DNA from: DASUHT01 sp038230835
GTDB taxonomy: Bacteria; Actinomycetota; Thermoleophilia; Gaiellales; JAICJC01
DNA length: 64,000 nucleotides
NCBI GenBank assembly: GCA_038230835.1
Contig: JBBRMM010000010.1
Location: 57,460-121,459, forward strand
Direction of reading: 5' to 3'
Shown: piece by piece, positions 18,814 through 26,612 of the stretch
Numbering within the stretch: the stretch's first letter is position 1
How the letters are laid out: each line of letters begins with the position of its first letter
Notes under the pieces: generated by a model
Databases searched by the model: none
Told to the model about the DNA's origin: nothing
The model's input: only the letters and a program-made list of their open reading frames with translations
Made by a program: the position numbers and the translations under genes

Positions 18814-20060
18814 CGATCCGCGGCCTCCACCTCGACCAGCCGCCGTTCGAGGAACGATCGCTCGACCGTGTTGGTCGCAAGCTCCAGCGCCCGCCGGTAG
18901 GCGTCGGCGGCCTCCCGTGGCCGGCCCGCTCGTCGCAGCATGTCGGCGTGCGCGGCGTGCAGGTGGTGGTAGCCACCCAGCGAGTCGTCCCCGAGCAGTT
19001 CCTCGATCAGGGGCAGGGCGGCCTGCGGGCCGTCCGCCATCGAGATCGCCGCCGCCCGGTTGAGGCGTACCACCGGCGAGGGGGAGACCTCGGCCAGCCG
19101 GTCGTAGAGGCCCACGATCCGGTCCCAACGGGTGTCGGCGGCGTTCGCGGCTCGGGCGTGCTCGCCGGCGATCGCCGCCTGCAGTGCGTATGCCCCGGCC
19201 GGGCGGGCCAATCGAAGTGCCCGGGCGGTGAGCCCCAGCCCGTCGGCGATTCCCGCCTGGTCCCAGCGTCCGCGATCCTGGTCGCTCAGCAGCACCAGCT
19301 CGCCGTGCTCGTCCGCTCGGGCGTTGCGGCGTGCGTGGTGCAGCACCGTTAGCGCGAGCAGGCCGCACGGCTCCGCCTCGTCGGGCATCAGCTCGACCAG
19401 CAGCCGGGCGAGCCGGATCCCCTCTGCGGCCAGGTCGTCACGGCGCAGGGCATCGCCGCTGGCGGCGGTGTGGCCCTCGTTGTAGATCAGGTACACGGTG
19501 GCCAGCGCGACCGCCAGCCGGTCAGTCAGCAGGTGTGGCGGCGGCACCCGGAACGGCACCCCGGCATCGCGCAGCTTGCGTTTGGCGCGCACCAGTCGCT
19601 GGGCCACCGTCTGTTCGGGCACGAGCAACCCGCGGGCGATCTCGCCGACGGTCAGGCCCGCGACCAGTCTCAGCGTGAGCGCGACCTGCGACTCGGGGGC
19701 GATCGCCGGGTGGCAGCAGGCGAACACCATTCGCAGCCGCTCGTCGGGGACCGGGTCGTCGGGGTCGAGCTCGGGGAACGGGGTGGTGTCGCGTTCGGCG
19801 GCGAGTGCCGCGAGCCGTGCTTCGAACGCCCGGTCGCGCCGGATGTGGTCGATCGCCCGGTTGCGTGCGACGGTCACGATCCAGCCGGCCGGGTTGGCGG
19901 GCACCCCTTCACGAGGCCATCGTTCGAGGGCGGCGGCGTACGCGTCCGAGACGGCGTCCTCGGCGGATTGCACGTCGCCCAGCACGCGGGTCATGTACGC
20001 CACCGCCCGTCCGAACTGCTCGCGGAACAGCCCGGCGACCGTGGGGTCTGCGTCGGTCAG
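18810..20060 (-). CDS. ECF-type RNA polymerase sigma factor with C-terminal helical domain (SigJ/YCII-associated group)
   Basis: Large ECF sigma factor, 416 residues. The sigma-2 region has LGDVQSAEDAVSDAYAAALERWP and NPAGWIVTVARNRAIDHIRRDR. The sigma-4 region has GLTVGEIARGLLVPEQTVAQRLVRAKRKLR. The long C-terminal domain (about 180-416) contains VYLIYNEGHTAA and TPR-like helices typical of the ECF41/42 kind paired with YCII genes. The first ATG/GTG-type start in frame (GTG 20003) would cut off conserved N-terminal residues. CTG at 20060 restores them and forms an NTGA overlap with the YCII stop, so I take CTG as start. Target promoters are unknown. Confidence 0.88.
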   Translation of the reverse strand: MTDADPTVAGLFREQFGRAVAYMTRVLGDVQSAEDAVSDAYAAALERWPREGVPANPAGWIVTVARNRAIDHIRRDRAFEARLAALAAERDTTPFPELDPDDPVPDERLRMVFACCHPAIAPESQVALTLRLVAGLTVGEIARGLLVPEQTVAQRLVRAKRKLRDAGVPFRVPPPHLLTDRLAVALATVYLIYNEGHTAASGDALRRDDLAAEGIRLARLLVELMPDEAEPCGLLALTVLHHARRNARADEHGELVLLSDQDRGRWDQAGIADGLGLTARALRLARPAGAYALQAAIAGEHARAANAADTRWDRIVGLYDRLAEVSPSPVVRLNRAAAISMADGPQAALPLIEELLGDDSLGGYHHLHAAHADMLRRAGRPREAADAYRRALELATNTVERSFLERRLVEVEAADR

Positions 20061-20410
20061 TTTTCGAACACCATCACCGGTCGCACCTCGATCGAGCCGT
20101 TGCGCGCACCGGGGATCCGGCTGGCCGCGTCGATCGCGTCGTCCAGCGACTCAGCCTCGATCAGGTAGTAGCCGCCGAGCTGCTCCTTGGTCTCCGCGAA
20201 CGGGCCGTCGGTGACGAGCGTCTCGCCGTTGCGCACGCGCACGGTGGTTGCTGCGCGGGTTGGCTGAAGCGCGTCGCCGGCGCGCATCTTGCCCTCGTCC
20301 ACCATCGCCTGGGAGAACGCTCGGTACTCGCCCATCATGGCCCCGACCTGCTCGGGTGGGAGCGAGGCCCACTGCGTCTCGTCGTCGTAGATCAGCAACA
20401 CGTACTGCAC
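20057..20410 (-). CDS. YCII-related (DGPF domain) protein
   Basis: Small dimeric alpha/beta protein of 117 residues of the YCII/DGPF family, routinely encoded next to ECF sigma factors of the type that follows. It begins VQYVLLIYDDETQW and carries the signature DGPFAETKEQLGGYYLIE plus a C-terminal PVMVFEN strand. The start is GTG 20410, with a good AAAGGAG Shine-Dalgarno sequence at 20418-20424. Its role is uncertain: a sensor or regulator of the sigma factor has been proposed for the family. The stop overlaps the sigma start. Confidence 0.9.
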   Translation of the reverse strand: MQYVLLIYDDETQWASLPPEQVGAMMGEYRAFSQAMVDEGKMRAGDALQPTRAATTVRVRNGETLVTDGPFAETKEQLGGYYLIEAESLDDAIDAASRIPGARNGSIEVRPVMVFEN

Positions 20411-20451
20411 CTGGATCTCCTTTGGTTGGAGCGGCCGCCTCGCCGCCGTCG

Positions 20452-20457
20452 ATGATA
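20452..20457 (-). promoter_or_regulatory. -10 box TATCAT for the YCII-sigma operon
   Basis: TATCAT on the minus strand, about 41 bases before GTG 20410, followed by a leader with AAAGGAG. This operon therefore looks leadered. Confidence 0.45.
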
Positions 20458-20564
20458 CGACGAACGGGCGGCTCGAAAATCGACAGTGAGCGGCCCTGTT
20501 CTCGGGTCATGGGTGATGAGCTGTCTTGGCGAGCCGCGTCCCGCCGGGAGGGATCGGCCGGCAG

Positions 20565-21464
20565 GTGTCGAAAATCGCAGCCGTGCGTGCCTACGATGAC
20601 AAGCTCTCGGACTTCTTGACTCACCTTCAGCTCGAGCGCGGCGCCTCGCCGCACACGGTGGAGGCGTACCGGCGCGACCTGATCGACCTGGGCGACTTCG
20701 TCGAGCACGCCGATCCCGACGGGATCGAGATCTCGGTGCTCGACGAGTATGCGCTGGCACTCACCGACCGCGGCCTGTCGCCGGCCACCGTGCGCCGCAG
20801 GCTGGCGGCGGTGAGGGCGTTTCTGAAGCACCGCGCCCGTGAGGGCGGGCGGGCCACGGGGGGGCGCAGCGTCCAGCTTCCGCGACTGGGCCGGCGGCTG
20901 CCCGAGCCGCTGACCGAAAACGAGGCGGCGGCGATCGTCACCCGACCCGACGCGAGCCCGCGCGGACTGCGCGACCGGGCGATGCTCGAGTTGCTCTACG
21001 GGGCCGGGCTGCGGGTCTCGGAGCTGGTCTCGCTGCGCGTGTCCGACATCGACCTGGGCGAGGGCATGGTGCGCTGCATGGGCAAGGGCTCCAAGCAGCG
21101 CGTGGTTCCGATGGGCAAGGGCGCAACGGAGGCCACGCGGGTGTACCTACAGCGTGGCCGCCCGTACCTCGGGCGTCTCCAGCGGGGCGATGTGCTGTTC
21201 CTCAACCACCGCGGCCAGGGCATCACCCGCCAAGCGGTGTTCCAGCTCGTCCGCGACCACGCCCGCCGCGCCGGTGTGGACAAGGACGTCACTCCGCACA
21301 CGCTGCGCCACTCCTTTGCGACCCACCTGATCGAGGGCGGCTGCGACCTGCGAAGCGTGCAGGAGATGCTCGGCCATGCCAGCATCGAGACCACGCAGGT
21401 GTACACCCACGTCTCGGCCGACCATGTGCGCGAGGCGTATTTCAAGGCGCACCCCAGGGCGTAG
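20565..21464 (+). CDS. xerD: Site-specific tyrosine recombinase XerD
   Basis: Chromosome-dimer resolution recombinase of about 299 residues. The SAM-like N-terminal domain reads FLTHLQLERGASPHTVEAYRRDL. The catalytic set is Arg in GAGLRVSELVSLR, Lys in GKGSKQRVVP, HTLRHSF (His, Arg), GHASIETTQ (His) and the nucleophile Tyr in VYTHVS. This matches RKHRHY and the conserved XerD C-terminus. The start is uncertain: GTG 20565 and GTG 20583 are both possible and TTG 20526 is also in frame. Divergent from the YCII operon; its TAG stop sits within a box preceding the next gene. It is a core gene, unlike the recombinase at 28516. Confidence 0.93.
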   Translation: MSKIAAVRAYDDKLSDFLTHLQLERGASPHTVEAYRRDLIDLGDFVEHADPDGIEISVLDEYALALTDRGLSPATVRRRLAAVRAFLKHRAREGGRATGGRSVQLPRLGRRLPEPLTENEAAAIVTRPDASPRGLRDRAMLELLYGAGLRVSELVSLRVSDIDLGEGMVRCMGKGSKQRVVPMGKGATEATRVYLQRGRPYLGRLQRGDVLFLNHRGQGITRQAVFQLVRDHARRAGVDKDVTPHTLRHSFATHLIEGGCDLRSVQEMLGHASIETTQVYTHVSADHVREAYFKAHPRA

Positions 21465-21478
21465 CGTTGTCCGTCGCG

Positions 21479-22291
21479 GTGGAGGTGCGGCCGCTGCGGA
21501 GCGTTGACGTCGACGTGCTCGCCGGGCTGCACAACGACGCCTTCTCCGACTACGTGGTGCCGGCCGTGCTGGACACCACGGCGCTGTCGTTCTACCTGGA
21601 CGAGACCGGGGTCGACCCTGCCCTCTCCCGGATCGCCTTCATCGACGGCCTCCCAGCCAGCTTCTGCCTGGGTGCCGTCCGTGGGCAGAGCGCGAGCATC
21701 CGCGGCGAGGGCACCGCGATCGAGTTCCGCCGGCGGGGAGTCGGCGCGCGGGTGCTGGAGGAGGTTCTCGCCGCACTGCGGGCCGCGGGTGCGCGGGAGG
21801 TGGGCCTCGAGGTGCTGAGCACCAACGAGGCCGCCATCGCCCTCTACTCGCGGTACGGGTTCACCGTCCGCCGGCGCCTGTGCGGGTGGTCGTTTCGGAC
21901 GCCGGCCCGGCGGAGGGGGACGCGTTCGCCGGTCGAGCCGGTCGATACCGAGGAGGCGCTGGTGCGGCTGGTGGCGTGGGGCTGGAAGGACGCTCCGTGG
22001 CAGCTTCAGCCCGAGACGCTGGTGCACCTCCCGGCGTATGCGCTGGGCGACTCGGCCGTCGCGGTCGGCAAGCTGCGCGGCCGGAGGTTCTGGCTGTACG
22101 CGCTGAGCGTCGACCCCGACCGACGGCGGAGGGGGCTGGGTGCCGAGCTGTTCCGCGGGCTGCCCGGCGCGCGGGTCGGCGTGCCCGCGCTGATCCCTGA
22201 CGACTGGGCGGGGGCGGCGGAGTTCCTGGAGGCGGTGGGCGGTGTGCGAGAGCGTCACGTGCAGTACGAGATGACGGCCTCGATGATCTAA
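21479..22291 (+). CDS. Protein with two tandem GNAT acetyltransferase domains
   Basis: About 270 residues forming two GNAT folds. The first (1-135) contains GTAIEFRRRGVGARVLEEVL, a clear acetyl-CoA-binding motif A, and STNEAAIALYSRYGF. The second (140-270) contains FWLYALSVDPDRRRRGLGAELF as its motif A and a shorter end. The start is not certain: TTG 21467, GTG 21479 and GTG 21485 are in frame. TTG 21467 begins inside a TAGCGT hexamer (21462-21467), so GTG 21479 is preferred. Tandem GNATs include mycothiol synthase MshD, but this one lacks clear further signatures; the substrate is unknown. Confidence 0.8.
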   Translation: MEVRPLRSVDVDVLAGLHNDAFSDYVVPAVLDTTALSFYLDETGVDPALSRIAFIDGLPASFCLGAVRGQSASIRGEGTAIEFRRRGVGARVLEEVLAALRAAGAREVGLEVLSTNEAAIALYSRYGFTVRRRLCGWSFRTPARRRGTRSPVEPVDTEEALVRLVAWGWKDAPWQLQPETLVHLPAYALGDSAVAVGKLRGRRFWLYALSVDPDRRRRGLGAELFRGLPGARVGVPALIPDDWAGAAEFLEAVGGVRERHVQYEMTASMI

Positions 22292-22294
22292 CGT
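22289..22294 (+). promoter_or_regulatory. -10 box TAACGT, leaderless deoB promoter
   Basis: TAACGT (its TAA is the stop of the upstream gene), six bases, then GTG 22301. Confidence 0.55.
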
Positions 22295-22300
22295 GAGTGT

Positions 22301-23464
22301 GTGGCGCGTGCCTGTGTGATCGTGCTGGATGCCGTCGGCGCCGGGGACCTCCCGGATGCCGCCGAGTTCGGCACCGCCGGGTCGAACACGCTCGGACACG
22401 TCGCCGAGGCCGTCGGCGGGCTGAACGTCCCGTCGATGCAGGCGCTGGGGCTGGGCAACATCATCCCCGTCCGCGGCTGTCCGCCGCGGCGCGACGCACC
22501 GTCGGTGACCGGACGCCTGGCCGAGCGGTCGATCGGCATGGATACCACCACCGGCCACTGGGAGATGATGGGGATCGTCACCGAGCACGGCTTTCCGACC
22601 TACCCGGACGGCTTCCCGGGCGAGCTGCTGGACGAGTTCGCGCGGCGCACCGGTCGTGGGGTGCTGGGCAACGTGGCGGCGTCGGGCACCGAGATCATCC
22701 AGCGGCTGGGCGAGGAGCATCAGCGCACCGGTGCCTGGATCGTGTACACGTCGGCCGACAGCGTGTTTCAGATTGCCGCACATGAGCAGACGGCGCCGTT
22801 GGACGAGCTGTATACGGCCTGCCGTGTCGCTCGTGAGCTGCTGGTCGGCGAGCACGCGGTCGGGCGGGTCATCGCACGACCGTTCGAGGGCGTTGCGGGC
22901 GCGTACCGGCGGACATCCGGCCGCCACGACTTCTCGCTCGCCCCGCCGTCGCCGAACCATCTGCAGCGGCTGCGCGAGTCGGGTGTCGGCGTGCACGCCG
23001 TGGGCAAGATCGGCGACATCTTCGCGGGCTGCGAGATCGACGATTCGTCACCGACGACGTCCAACGGCGAGGGCGTCGCCCGCACACAGGCGCTCCTGCG
23101 CCGCCTGCCCGACCGCAGCTTCGTGTTCACCAACCTGGTCGAGACGGACATGCTGTGGGGGCACCGCAACGATCCGCGGGGGTTTGCCGACGCGCTGGAG
23201 GAGTTCGACGAGTCGCTGCCGGATCTGCTGGCTGCGCTGCGGCACGGCGACCTGCTCGTGCTCACCTCGGATCACGGCTGCGACCCGACCACACCGTCCA
23301 CCGACCACTCGCGTGAGCACGGCCTGCTGCTCGCCCATGTGGTCGGCGCGCCCATGTTGGGCGGCCGCCACGACGGCGACACCTTTGCCGATGTGGGCGC
23401 GACCGTTCTGCACTGGCTGACCGGGACATCGGACGCGAGCCTGCCGGGAACGCCGGTTGTCTGA
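22301..23464 (+). CDS. deoB: Phosphopentomutase
   Basis: Interconverts (deoxy)ribose-1-phosphate and -5-phosphate in nucleoside salvage. It has 387 residues in the alkaline-phosphatase superfamily. The N-terminal metal site is VIVLDAVGAGDLPDAAEFGTAGSNTLGH. MDTTTGHWEMMG carries the phosphorylated Thr, IVYTSADSVFQIAAHE is conserved, and the C-terminal metal sites are VETDMLWGHRND, LVLTSDHGCDPTTPSTDHSREH. It starts at GTG 22301, set by the TAACGT box. It overlaps the phosphorylase that follows by 8 bp, making a two-gene nucleoside catabolic operon. Confidence 0.97.
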   Translation: MARACVIVLDAVGAGDLPDAAEFGTAGSNTLGHVAEAVGGLNVPSMQALGLGNIIPVRGCPPRRDAPSVTGRLAERSIGMDTTTGHWEMMGIVTEHGFPTYPDGFPGELLDEFARRTGRGVLGNVAASGTEIIQRLGEEHQRTGAWIVYTSADSVFQIAAHEQTAPLDELYTACRVARELLVGEHAVGRVIARPFEGVAGAYRRTSGRHDFSLAPPSPNHLQRLRESGVGVHAVGKIGDIFAGCEIDDSSPTTSNGEGVARTQALLRRLPDRSFVFTNLVETDMLWGHRNDPRGFADALEEFDESLPDLLAALRHGDLLVLTSDHGCDPTTPSTDHSREHGLLLAHVVGAPMLGGRHDGDTFADVGATVLHWLTGTSDASLPGTPVV

Positions 23465-24710
23465 GGTACCGCGCGTGGTCGACCTGATCGCCCGCAAGCG
23501 TGACGGCGGCGAGTTGTCGGCGGCCGAACTGCGGGCACTGATCGATCCGTCCACCCCAGACTACCAACTGGCCGCGTTCCTGATGGCCGTGGTCTGGCGC
23601 GGCATGAGCGACGCCGAGACCGCGGCCCTGCTGGAGGCGATGGTCGACTCCGGCGAGCGGCTCGACCTCTCCGGAGTCGGCCGGCCGGTGGCCGACAAGC
23701 ATTCCACCGGCGGAGTGGGGGACAAGACCACGCTCGTGGTCGCTCCGCTGGTCGCGGCCTGCGGCGTCCCGGTGGCCAAGCTCTCGGGCCGGGGTCTGGG
23801 GCACACCGGTGGGACGCTCGACAAGCTCGAGTCGATCCCGGGGTTCCGGATCGACCTCACGGCGGCCGAGTTGGTGAGTCAGGTGCGCGAGGTGGGGGTG
23901 GCGGTGACGGGCCAGAGCGCGGCACTGGTGCCGGCCGACCGCCGCATGTACGCCCTTCGCGACGCCACCGCGACCGTGCCGTCGATCCCGCTGATCGCGA
24001 CCAGCATCATGTCCAAGAAGGTGGCCGCCGGAGCGTCGCGGCTCGTGCTCGACGTGAAGGTCGGCGAGGGCGCGTTCATGCGCGACCTCGCGACTGCCAC
24101 CGAGCTCGCACGGGCGATGCAGCGGCTGGGCGAGCTGGCGGGCCTGCCGACGGCGTGCCTGCTGACGGCCATGCACGAGCCGCTCGGTCAGGCGGTCGGC
24201 AACGCACTCGAGGTGCGGGAGGCGGTGCGGACGCTCGAGGGGCATGGTCCGGCCGATCTGGTCGAGGTGTGCACCGCGGCCGCCGAGCTTCTCGTCGGCG
24301 ACCGGGCGGTGGTGACCCGGGCGCTCGAGTCGGGTGCCGCGCTCGGGGTGTTCCGGGCGTGGATCCGGGCGCAGGGCGGCGATCCCGACGCCGCGCTGCC
24401 GGCGGCTCCGCTGATCGTCGAGGTGCCGGCCGCGCGCTCGGGGTTCGTGCGTCGCTGCCATGCACGCGGGATCGGCGAGGCGGCGATGCTGCTGGGTGCC
24501 GGCCGCGCGCGCAAGGAGGACGCGGTCGACCATGCGGTCGGGATCGTGGTGCATGCCAAGGCGGGCGACGCGGTCGAGCGTGGGATGCCGCTGGCCACCA
24601 TCCACGGACGCAGGCCGCCCGAGCCGGACGCTGTCGCCGCCTGTTTCGAGATCACCGACGCGCCGGTGGAGCGGCCGGCGGTCGTGCTGCAGGTGCTCGG
24701 CCATGCCTGA
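23457..24710 (+). CDS. Pyrimidine-nucleoside (thymidine) phosphorylase
   Basis: Phosphorolysis of thymidine/uridine to base plus (deoxy)ribose-1-phosphate, feeding DeoB. It has 417 residues from TTG 23457 (GTG 23475 is an alternative). Family marks are DYQLAAFLMAVVWRGMS, the phosphate-binding DKHSTGGVGDKTTLVVAPLVAA, LSGRGLGHTGGTLDKLESI, SIPLIATSIMSKKVAAG, LDVKVGEGAFM, and the C-terminal domain HAKAGDAVERGMPLATIH. DeoA and Pdp are hard to separate by eye, so no symbol is given. The gene overlaps deoB by 8 bp and mutM by 8 bp. Confidence 0.95.
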   Translation: MSEVPRVVDLIARKRDGGELSAAELRALIDPSTPDYQLAAFLMAVVWRGMSDAETAALLEAMVDSGERLDLSGVGRPVADKHSTGGVGDKTTLVVAPLVAACGVPVAKLSGRGLGHTGGTLDKLESIPGFRIDLTAAELVSQVREVGVAVTGQSAALVPADRRMYALRDATATVPSIPLIATSIMSKKVAAGASRLVLDVKVGEGAFMRDLATATELARAMQRLGELAGLPTACLLTAMHEPLGQAVGNALEVREAVRTLEGHGPADLVEVCTAAAELLVGDRAVVTRALESGAALGVFRAWIRAQGGDPDAALPAAPLIVEVPAARSGFVRRCHARGIGEAAMLLGAGRARKEDAVDHAVGIVVHAKAGDAVERGMPLATIHGRRPPEPDAVAACFEITDAPVERPAVVLQVLGHA

Positions 24711-25575
24711 GCTGCCGGAGGTCGAGACGGTGCGTCGCGGGCTCGAGCCGCGGCTGCTGGGCCGCACGATCGAGCGCGCGCAGATTCACGACGGCCGTCT
24801 CACCGCTCCCGAGGATCCCACGGCGGTAGGCCTGGAGCTCGACGGCGAGCGGGTGGCCGGCGTCGGCCGTCGCGGCAAGTACCTGCTGATCGGCTTCGCC
24901 ACCGGCCGCACGCTGGTCGTCCACCTGCGCATGACCGGATGGTTCCACCATCTCCCACAAACTGTCACAGCGCCAGTGACGGTGCCAGGCACCGTCACGG
25001 GCGCTGTGACAATTGGCCACGTGCGGGCGGTGTTCGAGCTGGACGACCGCTCGACGCTGCTCTACTCCGACCAGCGGCGGTTCGGCACGATGCGGCTGAT
25101 CGAGTCCGGCGGCCTGGACGAGCACCTGCGCCAGCGCGCCGGACCGGAGCCGCTCGGCGGCGAGTGGTCCGCGGCGCAGCTGCGGGCGGCCCTGCGCGGC
25201 CGGCGCGCGCCGATCAAGGCACTCTTGCTCGACCAGTTGGTCGTGGCCGGCGTGGGCAACATCTACGCCGACGAAGCACTCTGGGCGGCACGCATCCACC
25301 CGCTGCGCGAGGGCAGGTCGCTGACCGCCCGCCAGGTCGCGGCGCTGCACGGCTCGGTGGTCAGGGTGCTCGAGCAGGGGATCGCGGCGCAGGGGGCGTC
25401 GATCCGCGACTACCGTGGGGTCGACGGCCAACGCGGCTCCATGCAGGAGCGGTTCAGCGTCTACGGCCGCGACGGCGAGCCGTGTCCGCGGTGCGGCCGG
25501 GCGATCGCCAAGATCCGCGTCGCCCAGCGGGGGACGCACTTCTGCCCGAGCTGCACACGGGCTCCACGGCGGTAG
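24703..25575 (+). CDS. mutM: Formamidopyrimidine-DNA glycosylase, with palindrome insert
   Basis: Removes oxidised purines such as 8-oxoguanine and nicks the DNA. It has 290 residues. The N-terminal PELPEVETVRRGL supplies the catalytic Pro and Glu, and GRRGKYLL holds the conserved Lys. VVGVGNIYADEALW-type helix-two-turns-helix reads VAGVGNIYADEALW, and the C-terminal zinc finger is CPRCG to CPSC. Residues about 87-103 (Thr/Val/Pro/Gly/Ala-rich) are encoded by a 49-bp palindrome inserted in frame, in a loop that varies among MutM proteins. All catalytic parts remain, so the enzyme is probably active. It starts at ATG 24703 inside the upstream phosphorylase gene. Confidence 0.95.
   Translation: MPELPEVETVRRGLEPRLLGRTIERAQIHDGRLTAPEDPTAVGLELDGERVAGVGRRGKYLLIGFATGRTLVVHLRMTGWFHHLPQTVTAPVTVPGTVTGAVTIGHVRAVFELDDRSTLLYSDQRRFGTMRLIESGGLDEHLRQRAGPEPLGGEWSAAQLRAALRGRRAPIKALLLDQLVVAGVGNIYADEALWAARIHPLREGRSLTARQVAALHGSVVRVLEQGIAAQGASIRDYRGVDGQRGSMQERFSVYGRDGEPCPRCGRAIAKIRVAQRGTHFCPSCTRAPRR
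24963..25011. repeat. 49-bp near-perfect palindrome inside mutM
   Basis: Outer arms TGTCACAGCGCC/GGCGCTGTGACA and inner arms GTGACGGTGCC/GGCACCGTCAC are nested around a single central A at 24987. The only mismatch is position 24975 against 24999. It reads through in frame within mutM. It looks like a mobile REP-type hairpin that has colonised a coding sequence. Confidence 0.9.
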
Positions 25576-25578
25576 GGT
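25573..25578 (+). promoter_or_regulatory. -10 box TAGGGT, leaderless recO promoter
   Basis: TAGGGT, whose TAG is also the mutM stop codon, six bases, then GTG 25585. Confidence 0.55.
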
Positions 25579-25584
25579 CCGAGC

Positions 25585-26199
25585 GTGCCTCGCACCTACA
25601 AGACCGAGGCGGTGGTGCTGCGATCGTTGCGCTTCGCCGAGTCCGATCGCATCCTGCACCTCTACACCTCGGAGCGCGGCCGCGTGAATGCGATTGCCAA
25701 GGGCGTGCGCAAGACCGGCTCGCGGTTCGGTGCCCGGCTCGAACCACTCACGCACTCCGCGCTGCTGCTCCACGAGGGGCGGGGCGAGTTGCACACCGTG
25801 TCGGGCGCGGACATCGTCCGCCCGCATGCCGCCCTGCGTGAGCGCCCGCACGCGCTGGCGGTGGCCACCATCGGCGCGGAGGCGGTGCTCAAGCTGTACG
25901 TCGAGCCCGAACCGCAGTCGCAGGTATTCGCGGGCCTCGTGCGGTTCCTCGACCTCCTCGACGGCTACGAGGGGGACGGAGACCCGGCGCTCGATCCGGT
26001 CGGACTGGGCTTCCAGCTCAAGCTGCTGCTCCTCGCGGGATACCTCGACCCGGGAGGTTCGGCACCCGTCGCGGCGCTCGTCGCACGACCGCTGGGCGAG
26101 GTTCCGGTGGCGGCCGGAGATGCCCGCGCGGCGCGGCGATTGATCGAGCGAACGTACGAGCACCATGGGGGCTTTCGCCTGCGGACGCTGGGCGCGTAG
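25585..26199 (+). CDS. recO: DNA repair protein RecO, short form
   Basis: Recombination mediator that helps load RecA. The OB-fold N-terminus is clear: YKTEAVVLRSLRFAESDRILHLYTSERGRVNAIAKGVRKTGSRFGARLEPL. The helical C-terminal domain follows (GLGFQLKLLLLAGYLDPGG). At 204 residues it is about 40 short of the common length. The four zinc-finger cysteines normally found after LAGY are absent, as in some RecO lineages. GTG 25585 is set by the TAGGGT box. It lies directly upstream of the glycyl-tRNA synthetase locus, a common actinobacterial and firmicute order. Confidence 0.9.
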   Translation: MPRTYKTEAVVLRSLRFAESDRILHLYTSERGRVNAIAKGVRKTGSRFGARLEPLTHSALLLHEGRGELHTVSGADIVRPHAALRERPHALAVATIGAEAVLKLYVEPEPQSQVFAGLVRFLDLLDGYEGDGDPALDPVGLGFQLKLLLLAGYLDPGGSAPVAALVARPLGEVPVAAGDARAARRLIERTYEHHGGFRLRTLGA

Positions 26200-26239
26200 C
26201 AGGCGCCAGCCGACGCGTCGCCGCGGCACGCGGGACTGA

Positions 26240-26245
26240 TAGCTT
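26240..26245 (+). promoter_or_regulatory. -10 box TAGCTT of the native, truncated glyQ
   Basis: TAGCTT, seven bases, then GTG 26253. The surrounding 13-mer CTGATAGCTTGCG (26237-26249) occurs again at 29577-29589 in front of glyS. Confidence 0.55.
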
Positions 26246-26252
26246 GCGATCC

Positions 26253-26612
26253 GTGCCCGCCACCTTCCAGAGCATGATCTCGGCGCTGCAGTCCTACTGG
26301 GAGGAGCAGGGGTGCACGATCATGCAGCCGCACCACACCGAGGTCGGCGCCGGGACGTCGAATCCGGCGACCTTCCTGCGCGTGCTCGGGCCCAAGCCCT
26401 GGCGCACCGGCTACGTCGAACCGTCGATCCGGCCCGACGACGGGCGCTACGGTGAGAACCCGTTCCGGTTCCAGCAGTTCTACCAGTACCATGAGATTCT
26501 GGCTGGCAGTGAATCGGTGGGTGGGGCCCGCGATTGGGTTCGTTTTGCATTCGATGACCGCTGGCACCAGGCGCTCCGCGGTTGCGACGCTGGTAGCGTG
26601 TCGCCGTGCTGA
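26253..26612 (+). pseudogene. glyQ: Truncated native glyQ (glycyl-tRNA synthetase alpha chain)
   Basis: The first 80 or so codons are a normal GlyQ: TFQSMISALQSYWEEQGC, HTEVGAGTSNPATFLRVLG, YVEPSIRPDDGRYGENPFR and QQFYQY. After about position 26490 the frame leaves the family (HEILAGSESVGGARDW) and ends at 26612, so some 210 residues are missing. The catalytic domain is incomplete and the product cannot be active. In the 76 comparable residues about 58 match the complete glyQ that starts at 26606. Base and codon use are as GC-rich as the flanking chromosome, so this is the resident copy, and the break marks the left end of an insertion. Confidence 0.92.
26594..26599 (+). promoter_or_regulatory. 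-10 box TAGCGT, leaderless promoter of the complete glyQ
   Basis: TAGCGT, six bases, then GTG 26606. The imported gene thus carries the same leaderless-style promoter as the host genes. Confidence 0.6.

Noticed and set aside
20565..21464. xerD as part of a mobile element
   Set aside because: It has XerD-type motifs and normal base composition and sits among core genes, without broken genes or repeats at its borders.
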